In this document: in pieces, positions 56,468-64,000 of the stretch
Layout: each line of letters begins with the position of its first letter
How positions within the stretch are numbered: position 1 is the stretch's first letter
Assembly (NCBI RefSeq): GCF_003051085.1
Contig: NZ_QAOM01000006.1
Span: 122,158 to 186,157 of the forward strand
Direction of reading: 5' to 3'
Length of the DNA: 64,000 bases
Origin: Trichococcus patagoniensis
GTDB lineage: Bacteria; Bacillota; Bacilli; Lactobacillales; Aerococcaceae
Notes under the pieces: model-generated
Databases searched by the model: none
Told to the model about the DNA's origin: nothing
The model's input: the letters and a program-made list of their open reading frames with translations, nothing else
Made by a program: the position numbers and the translations under genes

Positions 56468-58333
56468 TCAATCGTTCATTTGGAAAAAACCGTTTGATTC
56501 TGCATACCGGTCTCCGGTGGTAGTATCGTACTGGATCAAATCATAATCCGCCAACAAACTTCTGGCCTGTTCGGACAGTCCCTCTCGGCTCGAGACATAT
56601 CCACCGGTATCGCCATTCACATACAGCGTCTTTTCGAATGCCGGCACCTTTTCCTGCAGCGCCATCAACAAGGCTTCAAAAGCCGTGACACGGCTGCCGC
56701 TCAACTCCAGCACTTCCGGCAAGAAATAGATGGGACTGGTGACGCCCAAATCCTTTTGGACTTCGACTGTGTTGCTGTAGATGAACATAGGCGTTTCATG
56801 CATATTTTGGATTGTGTTCAGCGCATAAAGGTCCTCGCCGAAAACGCTCGGCCAATGATCACCCCAGAACACGACGACGGTCGGCTCATCCCATTCCTGG
56901 AGGGCGGCCAACAGCTCTGCCAAAGCTTGATCGCTGTACTGAAGATCCTGCAGATAGTTCCGGATCGTCTGGCTGGCTATGCCGGTCTCCGCAGCAGATG
57001 GTATAACTGAGTATTTGTTTTGATAAGGCGTATGGTTCTGCATCGTCACCAAGTGGATAAAATCTTTTTCCTCACTGGCTTTCAGGATAGCCACTATTTC
57101 AGCGTACGCGGCTGCATCCGAAATATAGGGATTGGTATCCAGTTTGTCCGTGTGCGTCATCGTGTCCTCGTAAAGGAAGGCATCGAACCCCAAAGTTTCA
57201 TAGTTCTCCAGCCGCTTATACATGGTCGTATTGTAAGGGTGGATCGCTGTGGTACGGAATCCGGCTTCTTCCAATCGCGACACGACGGAAGGGAAATCAT
57301 CCTGGGAGGACAGGAATTGCGTATATGGCGTCGTGATGTTTGCGGCGAAAGGCTCCATCGAAAAACCCGTCAAAGCTTCAAATTCGATATTGGCCGTTCC
57401 GCCGCCATAACCTTGGGACAACAGCTCGCCGCTGTAGCTTGTGCCCATCAAAGCGCGCGTAAACGGAATCGGGTCACTTTGCAAGTCCAACCCGTCCAGT
57501 TCAAGCGGGTCCGCAAAACTTTCATTCATGATGTAGATGACATTCGTTTCTGGCAACACTGCCGTTCTTTCTGCGTTTATTTCGTCAGCAAGTTGCTGAT
57601 AGGTTACCTTCAGCTCGTCGATTTTTTCCTGTGAATAATCATCCGGCGTTGCCATCGGTTCAGCCGAAAGGTTGTAAAGGAAGCCCGCCACAAACCCGGT
57701 GTTGTAGTAATTCATTTGTTGGCTGTACGGAATCCAATAGGCCGTCCTATCATAGGCTTTCTTCAGCAGGTTGCCTTCTTGCTGGAACTGTCCGGCATAG
57801 CTGAACGCCATGCTCGTTGTTATGAGAATCAGCACGCGTGATTTCCATCCCAGTTTCACGGTTTTATTGGCCTTGGCATGGCGAAGGGAAAACAGCACAA
57901 ACGCCAGAAATAGCAGGAACACAAAACCTAAAGCCGCCAATGTCCGCCCATCCAGCATCTCCAACAGGAAGGTGGCTTCCGTCAGCATCTTCAAGTCGCT
58001 TGGATAAACGGGCTCGTTCCGCTGCAACATCTTTTCATATGTCGCCAGCCCGAGGATCCCTCCCGACAGCACCAACAGTGCATTCGCCCAGCGGATGTTC
58101 CCGACCAAAGCCCAAAGCCAGAGACCCAGCGTCAACAACACCCCTGTACTGATCAGAAACTTCTCAGTATGCCAAGCAAATACAAAATTCACTACCAGTC
58201 CGGCATCCAGATCATTTTGAGTCCATTGGAGATAGAGATGGACCAAGAATACGGTCGCCAACAAACTGAAGCAGTGCAAGAGCAGGAGGCGCCCCCTGCT
58301 CTTGCACTGCAGCTCTTGGTTTTCTTTCATCAT
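56468..58333 (-). CDS. LTA synthase-family membrane phosphoglycerol transferase
   Basis: 621 aa. Five predicted helices in the first 190 residues, then an extracellular alkaline-phosphatase/sulfatase domain: E271 in MNESFAD (metal), T313 in GGGTANIEFEALTG (probable nucleophile), HPYNTTMYKR, and VVFWGDHWPS (metal Asp/His). These match LtaS/EpsG-type phosphoglycerol transferases that use phosphatidylglycerol. Low identity to typical LtaS (no GKTSDSE) suggests a wall or polysaccharide modifier rather than the main LTA synthase. It starts one base after the nadE stop with a weak RBS. A perfect inverted repeat spans codons 8-21. Confidence 0.85.
   Translation of the reverse strand: MMKENQELQCKSRGRLLLLHCFSLLATVFLVHLYLQWTQNDLDAGLVVNFVFAWHTEKFLISTGVLLTLGLWLWALVGNIRWANALLVLSGGILGLATYEKMLQRNEPVYPSDLKMLTEATFLLEMLDGRTLAALGFVFLLFLAFVLFSLRHAKANKTVKLGWKSRVLILITTSMAFSYAGQFQQEGNLLKKAYDRTAYWIPYSQQMNYYNTGFVAGFLYNLSAEPMATPDDYSQEKIDELKVTYQQLADEINAERTAVLPETNVIYIMNESFADPLELDGLDLQSDPIPFTRALMGTSYSGELLSQGYGGGTANIEFEALTGFSMEPFAANITTPYTQFLSSQDDFPSVVSRLEEAGFRTTAIHPYNTTMYKRLENYETLGFDAFLYEDTMTHTDKLDTNPYISDAAAYAEIVAILKASEEKDFIHLVTMQNHTPYQNKYSVIPSAAETGIASQTIRNYLQDLQYSDQALAELLAALQEWDEPTVVVFWGDHWPSVFGEDLYALNTIQNMHETPMFIYSNTVEVQKDLGVTSPIYFLPEVLELSGSRVTAFEALLMALQEKVPAFEKTLYVNGDTGGYVSSREGLSEQARSLLADYDLIQYDTTTGDRYAESNGFFQMND
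58271..58310 (-). repeat. Perfect 16-bp inverted repeat within the first codons of the LTA-synthase-family gene
   Basis: GCAGTGCAAGAGCAGG (58271-58286) and CCTGCTCTTGCACTGC (58295-58310) with an 8-base loop that contains the self-complementary GGCGCC. In the mRNA this is a very stable hairpin about 25-60 bases inside the reading frame (codons 8-21, before the first membrane helix). Confidence 0.9.
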
Positions 58334-58334
58334 T

Positions 58335-59168
58335 TTAGGCTTCTTTCCAAAAACCGTCATAGACCGTTATCGGCAAGTGACGTTTATGTTCGGTCTTCGT
58401 GTACCAGACTTCGATGATTTCAGCGTCCTTATCCGGTATTTCCTTGCCTTCCAGATAAGCATCGATCCTCTCATAAGTGACTCCCAGAGCCACTTCATCC
58501 GGCAATGCAGGACGGTTTTCTTCCAAATCCGCTGTCGGAACTTTTTCGTAGAGTTGTGACGGTGCACCCAACTCTTTCAATAATTGGCGGCCTTGACGTT
58601 TATTCAAACGCCAAATCGGCAACAAGTCGGCGGCTCCGTCGCCGAATTTAGTGAAGAAACCAGTAACTGATTCCGCCGCGTGGTCAGTCCCCAAAACGGC
58701 CCCGCTGCTGTCGCCCGCTATCGCGAACTGAACGATCATGCGTTGACGCGCTTTGATGTTTCCTTTGTTGAAGTCAGTGATGGTAAGCCCGGCTTCCTCA
58801 AGGGCATCAAGTGCGGCGTCAGCCATTTCTTTGATGTTGACGACCAATTTTTGGTCCGGCGAGATGAAGGCAAGTGCAGCTTGGGCATCATGTTCATCAA
58901 ACTGAACGCCGTATGGAAGGCGGACAGCGATGAATTGATAGCTGTCATCGCCGGTTTCATCGCGCATTTCCTGAATCGCCAACTGGGCTAAACGCCCCGT
59001 CAAAGTGGAGTCTTGGCCACCGCTGATCCCCAAAACGAATGCCTTCAAAAATGGGTGTGCCGCCAAATAATCTTTCATGAAATCGATGCTGATGCGGATT
59101 TCCTCTTTTGGGTCGATTTCCGGTTTCACTCTTAAAGCAGCAATAATTTCTTTTTGTAATGGACGCAT
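58335..59168 (-). CDS. nadE: NH3-dependent NAD(+) synthetase
   Basis: Amidates nicotinate adenine dinucleotide with ammonia and ATP, last step of NAD synthesis. 277 aa; PP-loop ATP site [20 protein letters not shown] (key residues SGGQDST), [11 protein letters not shown] and [25 protein letters not shown]. No glutaminase domain, so it uses free ammonia. Follows pncB by 29 bases; start RBS AGGGGGA. Together pncB-nadE form the nicotinate salvage route; nadD would be elsewhere. Confidence 0.96.
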   Translation of the reverse strand: MRPLQKEIIAALRVKPEIDPKEEIRISIDFMKDYLAAHPFLKAFVLGISGGQDSTLTGRLAQLAIQEMRDETGDDSYQFIAVRLPYGVQFDEHDAQAALAFISPDQKLVVNIKEMADAALDALEEAGLTITDFNKGNIKARQRMIVQFAIAGDSSGAVLGTDHAAESVTGFFTKFGDGAADLLPIWRLNKRQGRQLLKELGAPSQLYEKVPTADLEENRPALPDEVALGVTYERIDAYLEGKEIPDKDAEIIEVWYTKTEHKRHLPITVYDGFWKEA

Positions 59169-59197
59169 CCCTATTCCCCCTTGATTGATCTGATTGG

Positions 59198-60682
59198 TTA
59201 TTTCGTGCTTTCCAATAATGTGGCTTCTTCCTTGATTTGTTTCTTGATGGCTTTGATGGTGGACATCTTATGATCGTACGCCTTCTGAGACAAGTCGACC
59301 GGATAGTCTTCCGGATTCAGGATACGCTTGTATTCATCCCACAAACCGCTCATCTGCACTTCCGAGAAGGCTTTTACTTCCTGGAGCGATGGCAATTCAT
59401 AAACCAGTTCACCGTCCACGATGATGTCCTGCAGTACGGGACGCGCCTCAAAGTCAGTGATGGTCTTGTTGATGTAAGTGAAGACCGGATGGAACATATA
59501 CAGTTCCGCCTCTTGATTGGGCTTTTCTTCCCAAAGTGCAATGTAGTCCCCTTCCGACTTGCCGTCACGCTTGCGTGTGATCCGCCATACTTGTTTTTTG
59601 CCAGGTGTCGAGACTTTTTCGGCGTTGCTGGAGATTTTCATCGTATCCACCATTTTGCCGCTCTCATCCGCGATCGAAACCAATTTATAGACCGCACCAA
59701 GCGCCGGTTGGTCATAGGCAGTGATCAGCTTCGTGCCGACACCCCAGACATCTATTTTTGCACCCTGCATCTTCAGGTTCAGAATGGTCAGTTCATCCAA
59801 GTCGTTCGATGCATAGATTTTTGCATCGGTAAAGCCTGCCTCGTCCAATTGCTGCCGGACTTTTTTGGAAATGTAAGCCATATCCCCGCTGTCTAAGCGC
59901 ACGCCGAGGAAGTTGATCTTATCGCCCATTTCCTTCGCCACTCTGATGGCATTGGGCACGCCCGATTTCAACGTATCATAGGTATCGACAAGGAAGACAC
60001 ACTCCTTGTGGGAATGCGCATAAGCCATGAAGGCATCGTAATCATTGCGGTAGACCTGCACCATCGAATGGGCATGGGTACCCGAAGCCGGAATGCCGAA
60101 CAGCTTGGCGGCCCGAACATTGCTCGTTGCATTGAAGCCGGCGATATAGGCTGCGCGTGTGCCCCAAATGGCGGCATCCATTTCCTGCGCTCTTCTGGAA
60201 CCGAATTCCATCAAGGGCTCATCATTACAGACATAGCGCAGACGTGCAGCTTTTGTCGCTATAAGCGTCTGGAAATTCACGACATTCAATAAGGCCGTTT
60301 CGATCAATTGGCATTCCGCCAACGGACCTTCCACTTGGACGATCGGTTCATTCGCAAAGACGAGGTCCCCTTCAAGAGCGGAGCGGATCGTTCCCGAAAA
60401 ACGGAAATTTTTCAGATACTCCAAAAAGCCTTCCTCGTAGCCGACATGCTCGCGTAAATAAGCGATGTCCGTATCGGTAAAGCGCAAATTCTGAATATAG
60501 GATACGAAGCGCTCAAGCCCCGCGTAGACTGCATATCCATTATTGAAAGGATACTTTCGGAAGTACAGTTCAAAAATTGCATGTTTTTCGGTAATGCCTT
60601 CATCCCAATAAGTCTTCATCATGTTAATTTGGTACAAATCAGTATGCAAAGCTAAACTATCATCGTTATAATCAAAACTCAT
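59198..60682 (-). CDS. pncB: Nicotinate phosphoribosyltransferase
   Basis: Converts nicotinate and PRPP to nicotinate mononucleotide. 494 aa, the longer Gram-positive type. Starts [21 protein letters not shown]; later [24 protein letters not shown] (phosphohistidine site His within GTHAHS), [23 protein letters not shown] and SNDLDE, all standard. A GTG 9 bases upstream is possible but the ATG fits the family. Heads pncB-nadE. Confidence 0.95.
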   Translation of the reverse strand: MSFDYNDDSLALHTDLYQINMMKTYWDEGITEKHAIFELYFRKYPFNNGYAVYAGLERFVSYIQNLRFTDTDIAYLREHVGYEEGFLEYLKNFRFSGTIRSALEGDLVFANEPIVQVEGPLAECQLIETALLNVVNFQTLIATKAARLRYVCNDEPLMEFGSRRAQEMDAAIWGTRAAYIAGFNATSNVRAAKLFGIPASGTHAHSMVQVYRNDYDAFMAYAHSHKECVFLVDTYDTLKSGVPNAIRVAKEMGDKINFLGVRLDSGDMAYISKKVRQQLDEAGFTDAKIYASNDLDELTILNLKMQGAKIDVWGVGTKLITAYDQPALGAVYKLVSIADESGKMVDTMKISSNAEKVSTPGKKQVWRITRKRDGKSEGDYIALWEEKPNQEAELYMFHPVFTYINKTITDFEARPVLQDIIVDGELVYELPSLQEVKAFSEVQMSGLWDEYKRILNPEDYPVDLSQKAYDHKMSTIKAIKKQIKEEATLLESTK

Positions 60683-60870
60683 CCAACTCACTCATTTCAT
60701 CTTTGATCGTACGCCTCCGCATTCTGTCACGGTACTGCAGAAGGAAGTGCTCTATTCACCTATTGTAACGCAATTCCCTATACATTTCCGCTTTTTTGTC
60801 CAAAATCCATCAGATTGATTATAGTGATCGGCCCGCATTCCGGCAAATACAACCGGCATTTCTGTGTAAA

Positions 60871-60918
60871 CAAAAAACCATCCTGGCGGGCAGAATTTCG
60901 CCCGGTGGGATGGTTTTG
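60871..60918 (-). terminator. Terminator of the sugar transferase gene
   Basis: AAAACCATCC-CACCGGGC and GCCCGCCA-GGATGGTTTT form a 19-base imperfect stem; T run on the minus strand. Confidence 0.9.
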
Positions 60919-60926
60919 GTGTGCGA

Positions 60927-62321
60927 TTAATAAATGACTTTGATGCCGCGTGCTTCGATTTCTTGCTCGGTCAGGATCTCTCGTTCGCTCTCATCCACTC
61001 CGCGGGATGATACTTTATCGAACAATATTTTGACGGTCTGCAGCATGATTTTCAGATCCAGTATCAAGGAATATTTCTTGATGTAGATCAGATCGAAGTT
61101 CAGCTTGCTGTTGAAGTCGGAAGCGTACTTCCCGTAGACTTGCGCATAGCCGGTAATCCCGGCGCGGACGTTGTGACGCAGGTAATAATGCGGGTTCAGT
61201 TCCTTGAATTGATCAACGAAGAAAGGACGTTCCGGCCGGGGACCGACCAAGGACATATCGCCCAGCAATACGTTGAACAACTGCGGCAGCTCATCAATGC
61301 GCAGGGAGCGCAGATATTTGCCGACTGTCGTTACGCGCACATCATTGCTTGTAGCCAAAACCGGGCCTGAATCTTTCTCAGCGGTCACACCCATGCTGCG
61401 GAACTTCAGGATTTCGAATTCCTTGCCGTCTTTGGTGATGCGTGTCTGCTTGTAGAATACGGGACCTTCGGAACTTCTCTTCACCAAGATGGCCGTAACA
61501 GCCATGATCGGCGAGGTGATGACGATGCCGATGAGCGCAACCGCAATATCGATGATCCGTTTCATAAGGCCATCCTCTGCCGAGATGCGGAACGGGGAAA
61601 CTTCGATGATGCTTTCATCCTCGATATTCATCATATTCGGATTGACCATGATCAGATTCTCAAAACTGGTATTCAAGAACATCTTTTTCTCTTTGCTCGT
61701 CAACAGATCGTATATCTTCAGTTTTTCGGATTCTTCGATCTGGCTTGCTAAGTAGACGATATCAATCTCTTCCAGATGGCGCAGAACATTTTCGTAATAA
61801 TCCGACAAGACGACGTGCGTCACGACATGGCGGATGCTTTTTGTATTCGTGAAGTTGTCTACTGCCGCAAACACTTCCTTTTCCATCCCGACAATCATGA
61901 CCCGTTTGCTGCCGCTCATGCGCTGGTACATTTTGAACACCATTACGCGGAACAGGAACAGCAGGATTGTTCCCACAAAAAAGTTGATCAGGATGACCGA
62001 TCGTGGGAACGCCAACCAGCGCCCGGCAAAAGTCAGCGCCATGATGATCAACGAAAGGACGAATTGCCCGATGACCGTGATGAACAGGAAGTCGCTGATC
62101 GATTTGTTATAGAATATGTACGTACCGAACAGGATATTGACGATGATGAAAATCAACGAGACATAGGCAACGCTCCCCTGAAAGGCCTCGAAGTTTATCC
62201 ATGGTATATCTGTTCCGAATTTTAAATAAAAAGATAGCAGCAATGATCCGATGAACAATAGCACATCAATGATGCCGATGATAATTTTACGGGCTTTATT
62301 CCATTCACCTGTTTGATTCAC
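60927..62321 (-). CDS. Polyprenyl-phosphate sugar-1-phosphate transferase (WbaP/CpsE type)
   Basis: Starts an exopolysaccharide or capsule unit by moving a sugar phosphate onto undecaprenyl phosphate. 464 aa: four N-terminal helices, a central soluble CoA-binding-like domain (SKRVMIVGMEKEVFAAVDNF), one re-entrant helix, and the C-terminal catalytic domain with KRIIDIAVALIGIV, VFYKQTRITKDGKEF, LRSLRIDELPQLFNVLLGDMSLVGPRPERP (key residues DELPQL and GPRPERP). GTG start at 62321 with AAGGAGGAG ahead. It stands alone, without an eps cluster. Sugar specificity unknown. Confidence 0.92.
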   Translation of the reverse strand: MNQTGEWNKARKIIIGIIDVLLFIGSLLLSFYLKFGTDIPWINFEAFQGSVAYVSLIFIIVNILFGTYIFYNKSISDFLFITVIGQFVLSLIIMALTFAGRWLAFPRSVILINFFVGTILLFLFRVMVFKMYQRMSGSKRVMIVGMEKEVFAAVDNFTNTKSIRHVVTHVVLSDYYENVLRHLEEIDIVYLASQIEESEKLKIYDLLTSKEKKMFLNTSFENLIMVNPNMMNIEDESIIEVSPFRISAEDGLMKRIIDIAVALIGIVITSPIMAVTAILVKRSSEGPVFYKQTRITKDGKEFEILKFRSMGVTAEKDSGPVLATSNDVRVTTVGKYLRSLRIDELPQLFNVLLGDMSLVGPRPERPFFVDQFKELNPHYYLRHNVRAGITGYAQVYGKYASDFNSKLNFDLIYIKKYSLILDLKIMLQTVKILFDKVSSRGVDESEREILTEQEIEARGIKVIY

Positions 62322-62429
62322 GCTTAATCTACTCCTCCTTAAACTAGCATAATATGAATGCATTCATTTTATCATAGTTTATTCTTTTGGGATATGAAAG
62401 TTTGGGATGGCAACATCCCTCCCGCAAAC

Positions 62430-62476
62430 GAAAAAGAACGTCCTCATCAGGACTTATTGCCTGATGAGGACGTTCC
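62430..62476 (-). terminator. Terminator after argG
   Basis: GAACGTCCTCATCAGG and CCTGATGAGGACGTTC, a perfect 16-base stem with an 8-base loop and T run on the minus strand. Confidence 0.93.
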
Positions 62477-62515
62477 GGAGCGGACTAGTTGTCAAAAAAC
62501 ACTAATACCGGTTGT

Positions 62516-63775
62516 TTATTTTAATAGATCTTTCAATTCTTCGTGTGTCGCTTGACCTTCAGCTTGCTCTTTCATGACACGGATGGATGTAGGCAGTCCG
62601 AACAGGCGGATAAAGCCGGCTGCATCGGTATGGTTGTATACATCGTCGCTTTCGAAAGTCGCAAAGCTTTCGCTGTACAACGATTTAGCGCTGACAACGC
62701 CAGCATCGGTGATGTTGCCTTTATAAAGCTTCATTTTCACGAAACCTTCGACATTTTGTTGCGTTTCATCAACGAAGGCACCCAACGCTTTGCGCAATGG
62801 TGTATACCACAAGCCGTTGTATACAAGCTCCGCATATTTGTTGGCCAGCAATTGTTTGTATTGGAAAGTGTCTTTGTCCAAGCAAAGTTGTTCCAATTTG
62901 TCATGGGCATGATACAGCACAGTTCCAGCAGGCGTTTCATAAACGCCTCTTGACTTCATGCCGACCAAACGGTTCTCCACGATATCGATGATGCCGACGC
63001 CGTTCGCGCCTGCAATCACATTCAATTTTTCGATCAGGGCGATGCCGTCCATTGCTTCACCGTTCAGGCTGACAGGTATGCCTTTTTTGAATTCCAAAGT
63101 GACATAGGTCGTTTCGTCCGGAGCTTTCTCAGGCGTCACGCACATCTCCAGGATTTTATCGTAAGCTGGCTCATTGGCTGTCATTTCCAGGTCAAGGCCC
63201 TCATGAGATAGATGCCACAAGTTTTTATCTTTTGAGTAGTTTGTTTCCAACGTAATCGGAAGCGGCACGTTATGTGCAGCAGCATACGCAAATTCATCTT
63301 CTCTGGAAGTCAGTTCCCATTCTCTCCAAGGGGCGATGATCGTGATATTCGGATCGAATTCTCTGATGCCGACTTCAAAACGGACTTGGTCGTTCCCTTT
63401 CCCTGTTGCACCGTGAACGATTGCATCAGCATTTTCCAAGTGCGCGATCTCTACCATTCTTTTGGCAATGATCGGACGGGCGAAAGAAGTCCCCAATAAA
63501 TATTGTCCTTCGTACTTAGCGCCTGCTTGCAATGTCGGCCAAATGAATTCTTCAACGAATTCTTTCTTCAAGTCTGCAACATACAACTTCGATGCGCCAC
63601 AGTTGATCGCTTTTTCTTCCAATCGGCTGTAGTCATCACCTTGTCCTACGTCTCCTACTACGGCGATTACTTCACAGTTGTTGTAATTTTCTTTTAACCA
63701 AGGGATGATGACGGACGTATCCAATCCACCTGAGTAAGCCAAAACCACTTTTTTGATTGATTCCTTTGCTGCCAT
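62516..63775 (-). CDS. argG: Argininosuccinate synthase
   Basis: Condenses citrulline and aspartate with ATP. 419 aa; PP-loop [37 protein letters not shown], and the segment SREDEFAYA, all intact. AAGGAGG is 7 bases ahead of the ATG. argH normally follows argG, but here a terminator follows directly. In arginine-poor lineages argG may serve citrulline reuse. Confidence 0.96.
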   Translation of the reverse strand: MAAKESIKKVVLAYSGGLDTSVIIPWLKENYNNCEVIAVVGDVGQGDDYSRLEEKAINCGASKLYVADLKKEFVEEFIWPTLQAGAKYEGQYLLGTSFARPIIAKRMVEIAHLENADAIVHGATGKGNDQVRFEVGIREFDPNITIIAPWREWELTSREDEFAYAAAHNVPLPITLETNYSKDKNLWHLSHEGLDLEMTANEPAYDKILEMCVTPEKAPDETTYVTLEFKKGIPVSLNGEAMDGIALIEKLNVIAGANGVGIIDIVENRLVGMKSRGVYETPAGTVLYHAHDKLEQLCLDKDTFQYKQLLANKYAELVYNGLWYTPLRKALGAFVDETQQNVEGFVKMKLYKGNITDAGVVSAKSLYSESFATFESDDVYNHTDAAGFIRLFGLPTSIRVMKEQAEGQATHEELKDLLK

Positions 63776-63860
63776 GCTTTTACCTCCTTATACAGATTTC
63801 AATATCCGTTGCTTTTATGCATGAACTGATATCTACATTTTCGTTTATTTAACAATATGC

Positions 63861-63869
63861 ATTATAGCA
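63861..63869 (-). promoter_or_regulatory. Promoter of argG
   Basis: Minus strand TGCTATAAT, a perfect extended -10, 85 bases upstream of the ATG. No clear ARG box was seen. Confidence 0.6.
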
Positions 63870-63942
63870 TATCTGCCATGGAAATCATCCCATTTTTTTA
63901 CATTATTCGGGTGTTTGACAGTTGCCTATCGAAAAAATAGCT

Positions 63943-63972
63943 AAAAAGCCCAATGGGGCTTTATTTTTTTGT
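63943..63972. terminator. Terminator near the right edge
   Basis: AAAGCCC-AAT-GGGGCTTT with T runs on both strands. It probably ends a gene beyond the window. Confidence 0.75.
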
Positions 63973-64000
63973 CAAATTTTCCCGATAATCATTGAGTACT

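Noticed and set aside
63776..63860. ARG box (ArgR/AhrC operator) upstream of argG
   Set aside because: A/T-rich stretches were examined, but none matches an ARG box well enough to report.

Overview
The window is a compact, GC-moderate (roughly 45-48 % by eye) Gram-positive chromosomal segment, mostly transcribed leftward (minus strand). Gene content and order fit a member of the Lactobacillales, most probably Carnobacteriaceae (Trichococcus-like); this placement is inference from synteny and protein character, not from a marker search. Pointers are the rapZ-yvcK-whiA cluster, the hprK-lgt-ppaX-gpsA-galU run, an enterococcal-style liaXYZ operon next to uvrA, and the comFA-comFC-hpf-secA-prfB-ftsE-ftsX order shared with Bacillus and Enterococcus.

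Layout from left to right. 1-5.4 kb: a two-component pair cut by the window edge, a short ssb, then rapZ-yvcK-whiA. 5.5-7.4 kb: a tandem structured repeat and glpK with a cre site. 7.7-14 kb (plus strand): the opuCABCD osmoprotectant ABC transporter, asnB and an azoreductase. 14-28 kb: a hairpin array, phosphoglucomutase, trxB, hprK-lgt-ppaX-gpsA-galU, liaXYZ with a good promoter, uvrA under a LexA box, and a CzrA-like zinc-sensing repressor. 28-40.7 kb: a phosphate island with phoP-phoR followed by two complete but divergent pst operons in tandem (pstSCAB-phoU, then pstSCABB-phoU), each preceded by 11-bp-phased Pho boxes. 41-51 kb: a second hairpin array, ftsEX, a lone IS200/IS605-type tnpB element that splits prfB from ftsEX, prfB with its programmed +1 frameshift, secA, hpf and comFC/comFA. 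51-64 kb: thpR, degV, murE, a plus-strand yigZ, tagO, an LTA-synthase-family gene, nadE, pncB, a polyisoprenyl-phosphate sugar transferase and argG.

The genes are mainly housekeeping: envelope synthesis and stress (murE, tagO, the sulfatase-fold enzyme, lgt, liaXYZ, ftsEX, rapZ/yvcK/whiA), carbon control (hprK, ppaX, cre), phosphate scavenging, NAD salvage and DNA uptake/repair. No CRISPR-cas locus, prophage, toxin-antitoxin or obvious defence island was seen. The least explained material is intergenic: (i) two distant loci carrying the same architecture of three 26-27 nt CTCCGG...CGGAG hairpins at a 50-52 bp period; (ii) a tandem of two ~124-bp nested hairpins with constant outer arms and compensating, different cores, whose repeat unit includes the end of glpK; (iii) a 102-bp inverted-repeat element upstream of liaXYZ; (iv) stem-loops directly after both pstS genes; (v) a perfect 16-bp inverted repeat inside the first codons of the LTA-synthase-like gene. 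Long stretches without genes (5433-5803, 7316-7701, 14010-14345, 24285-24680, 33265-33640, 40743-41294) are described under their repeats and regulatory sites.
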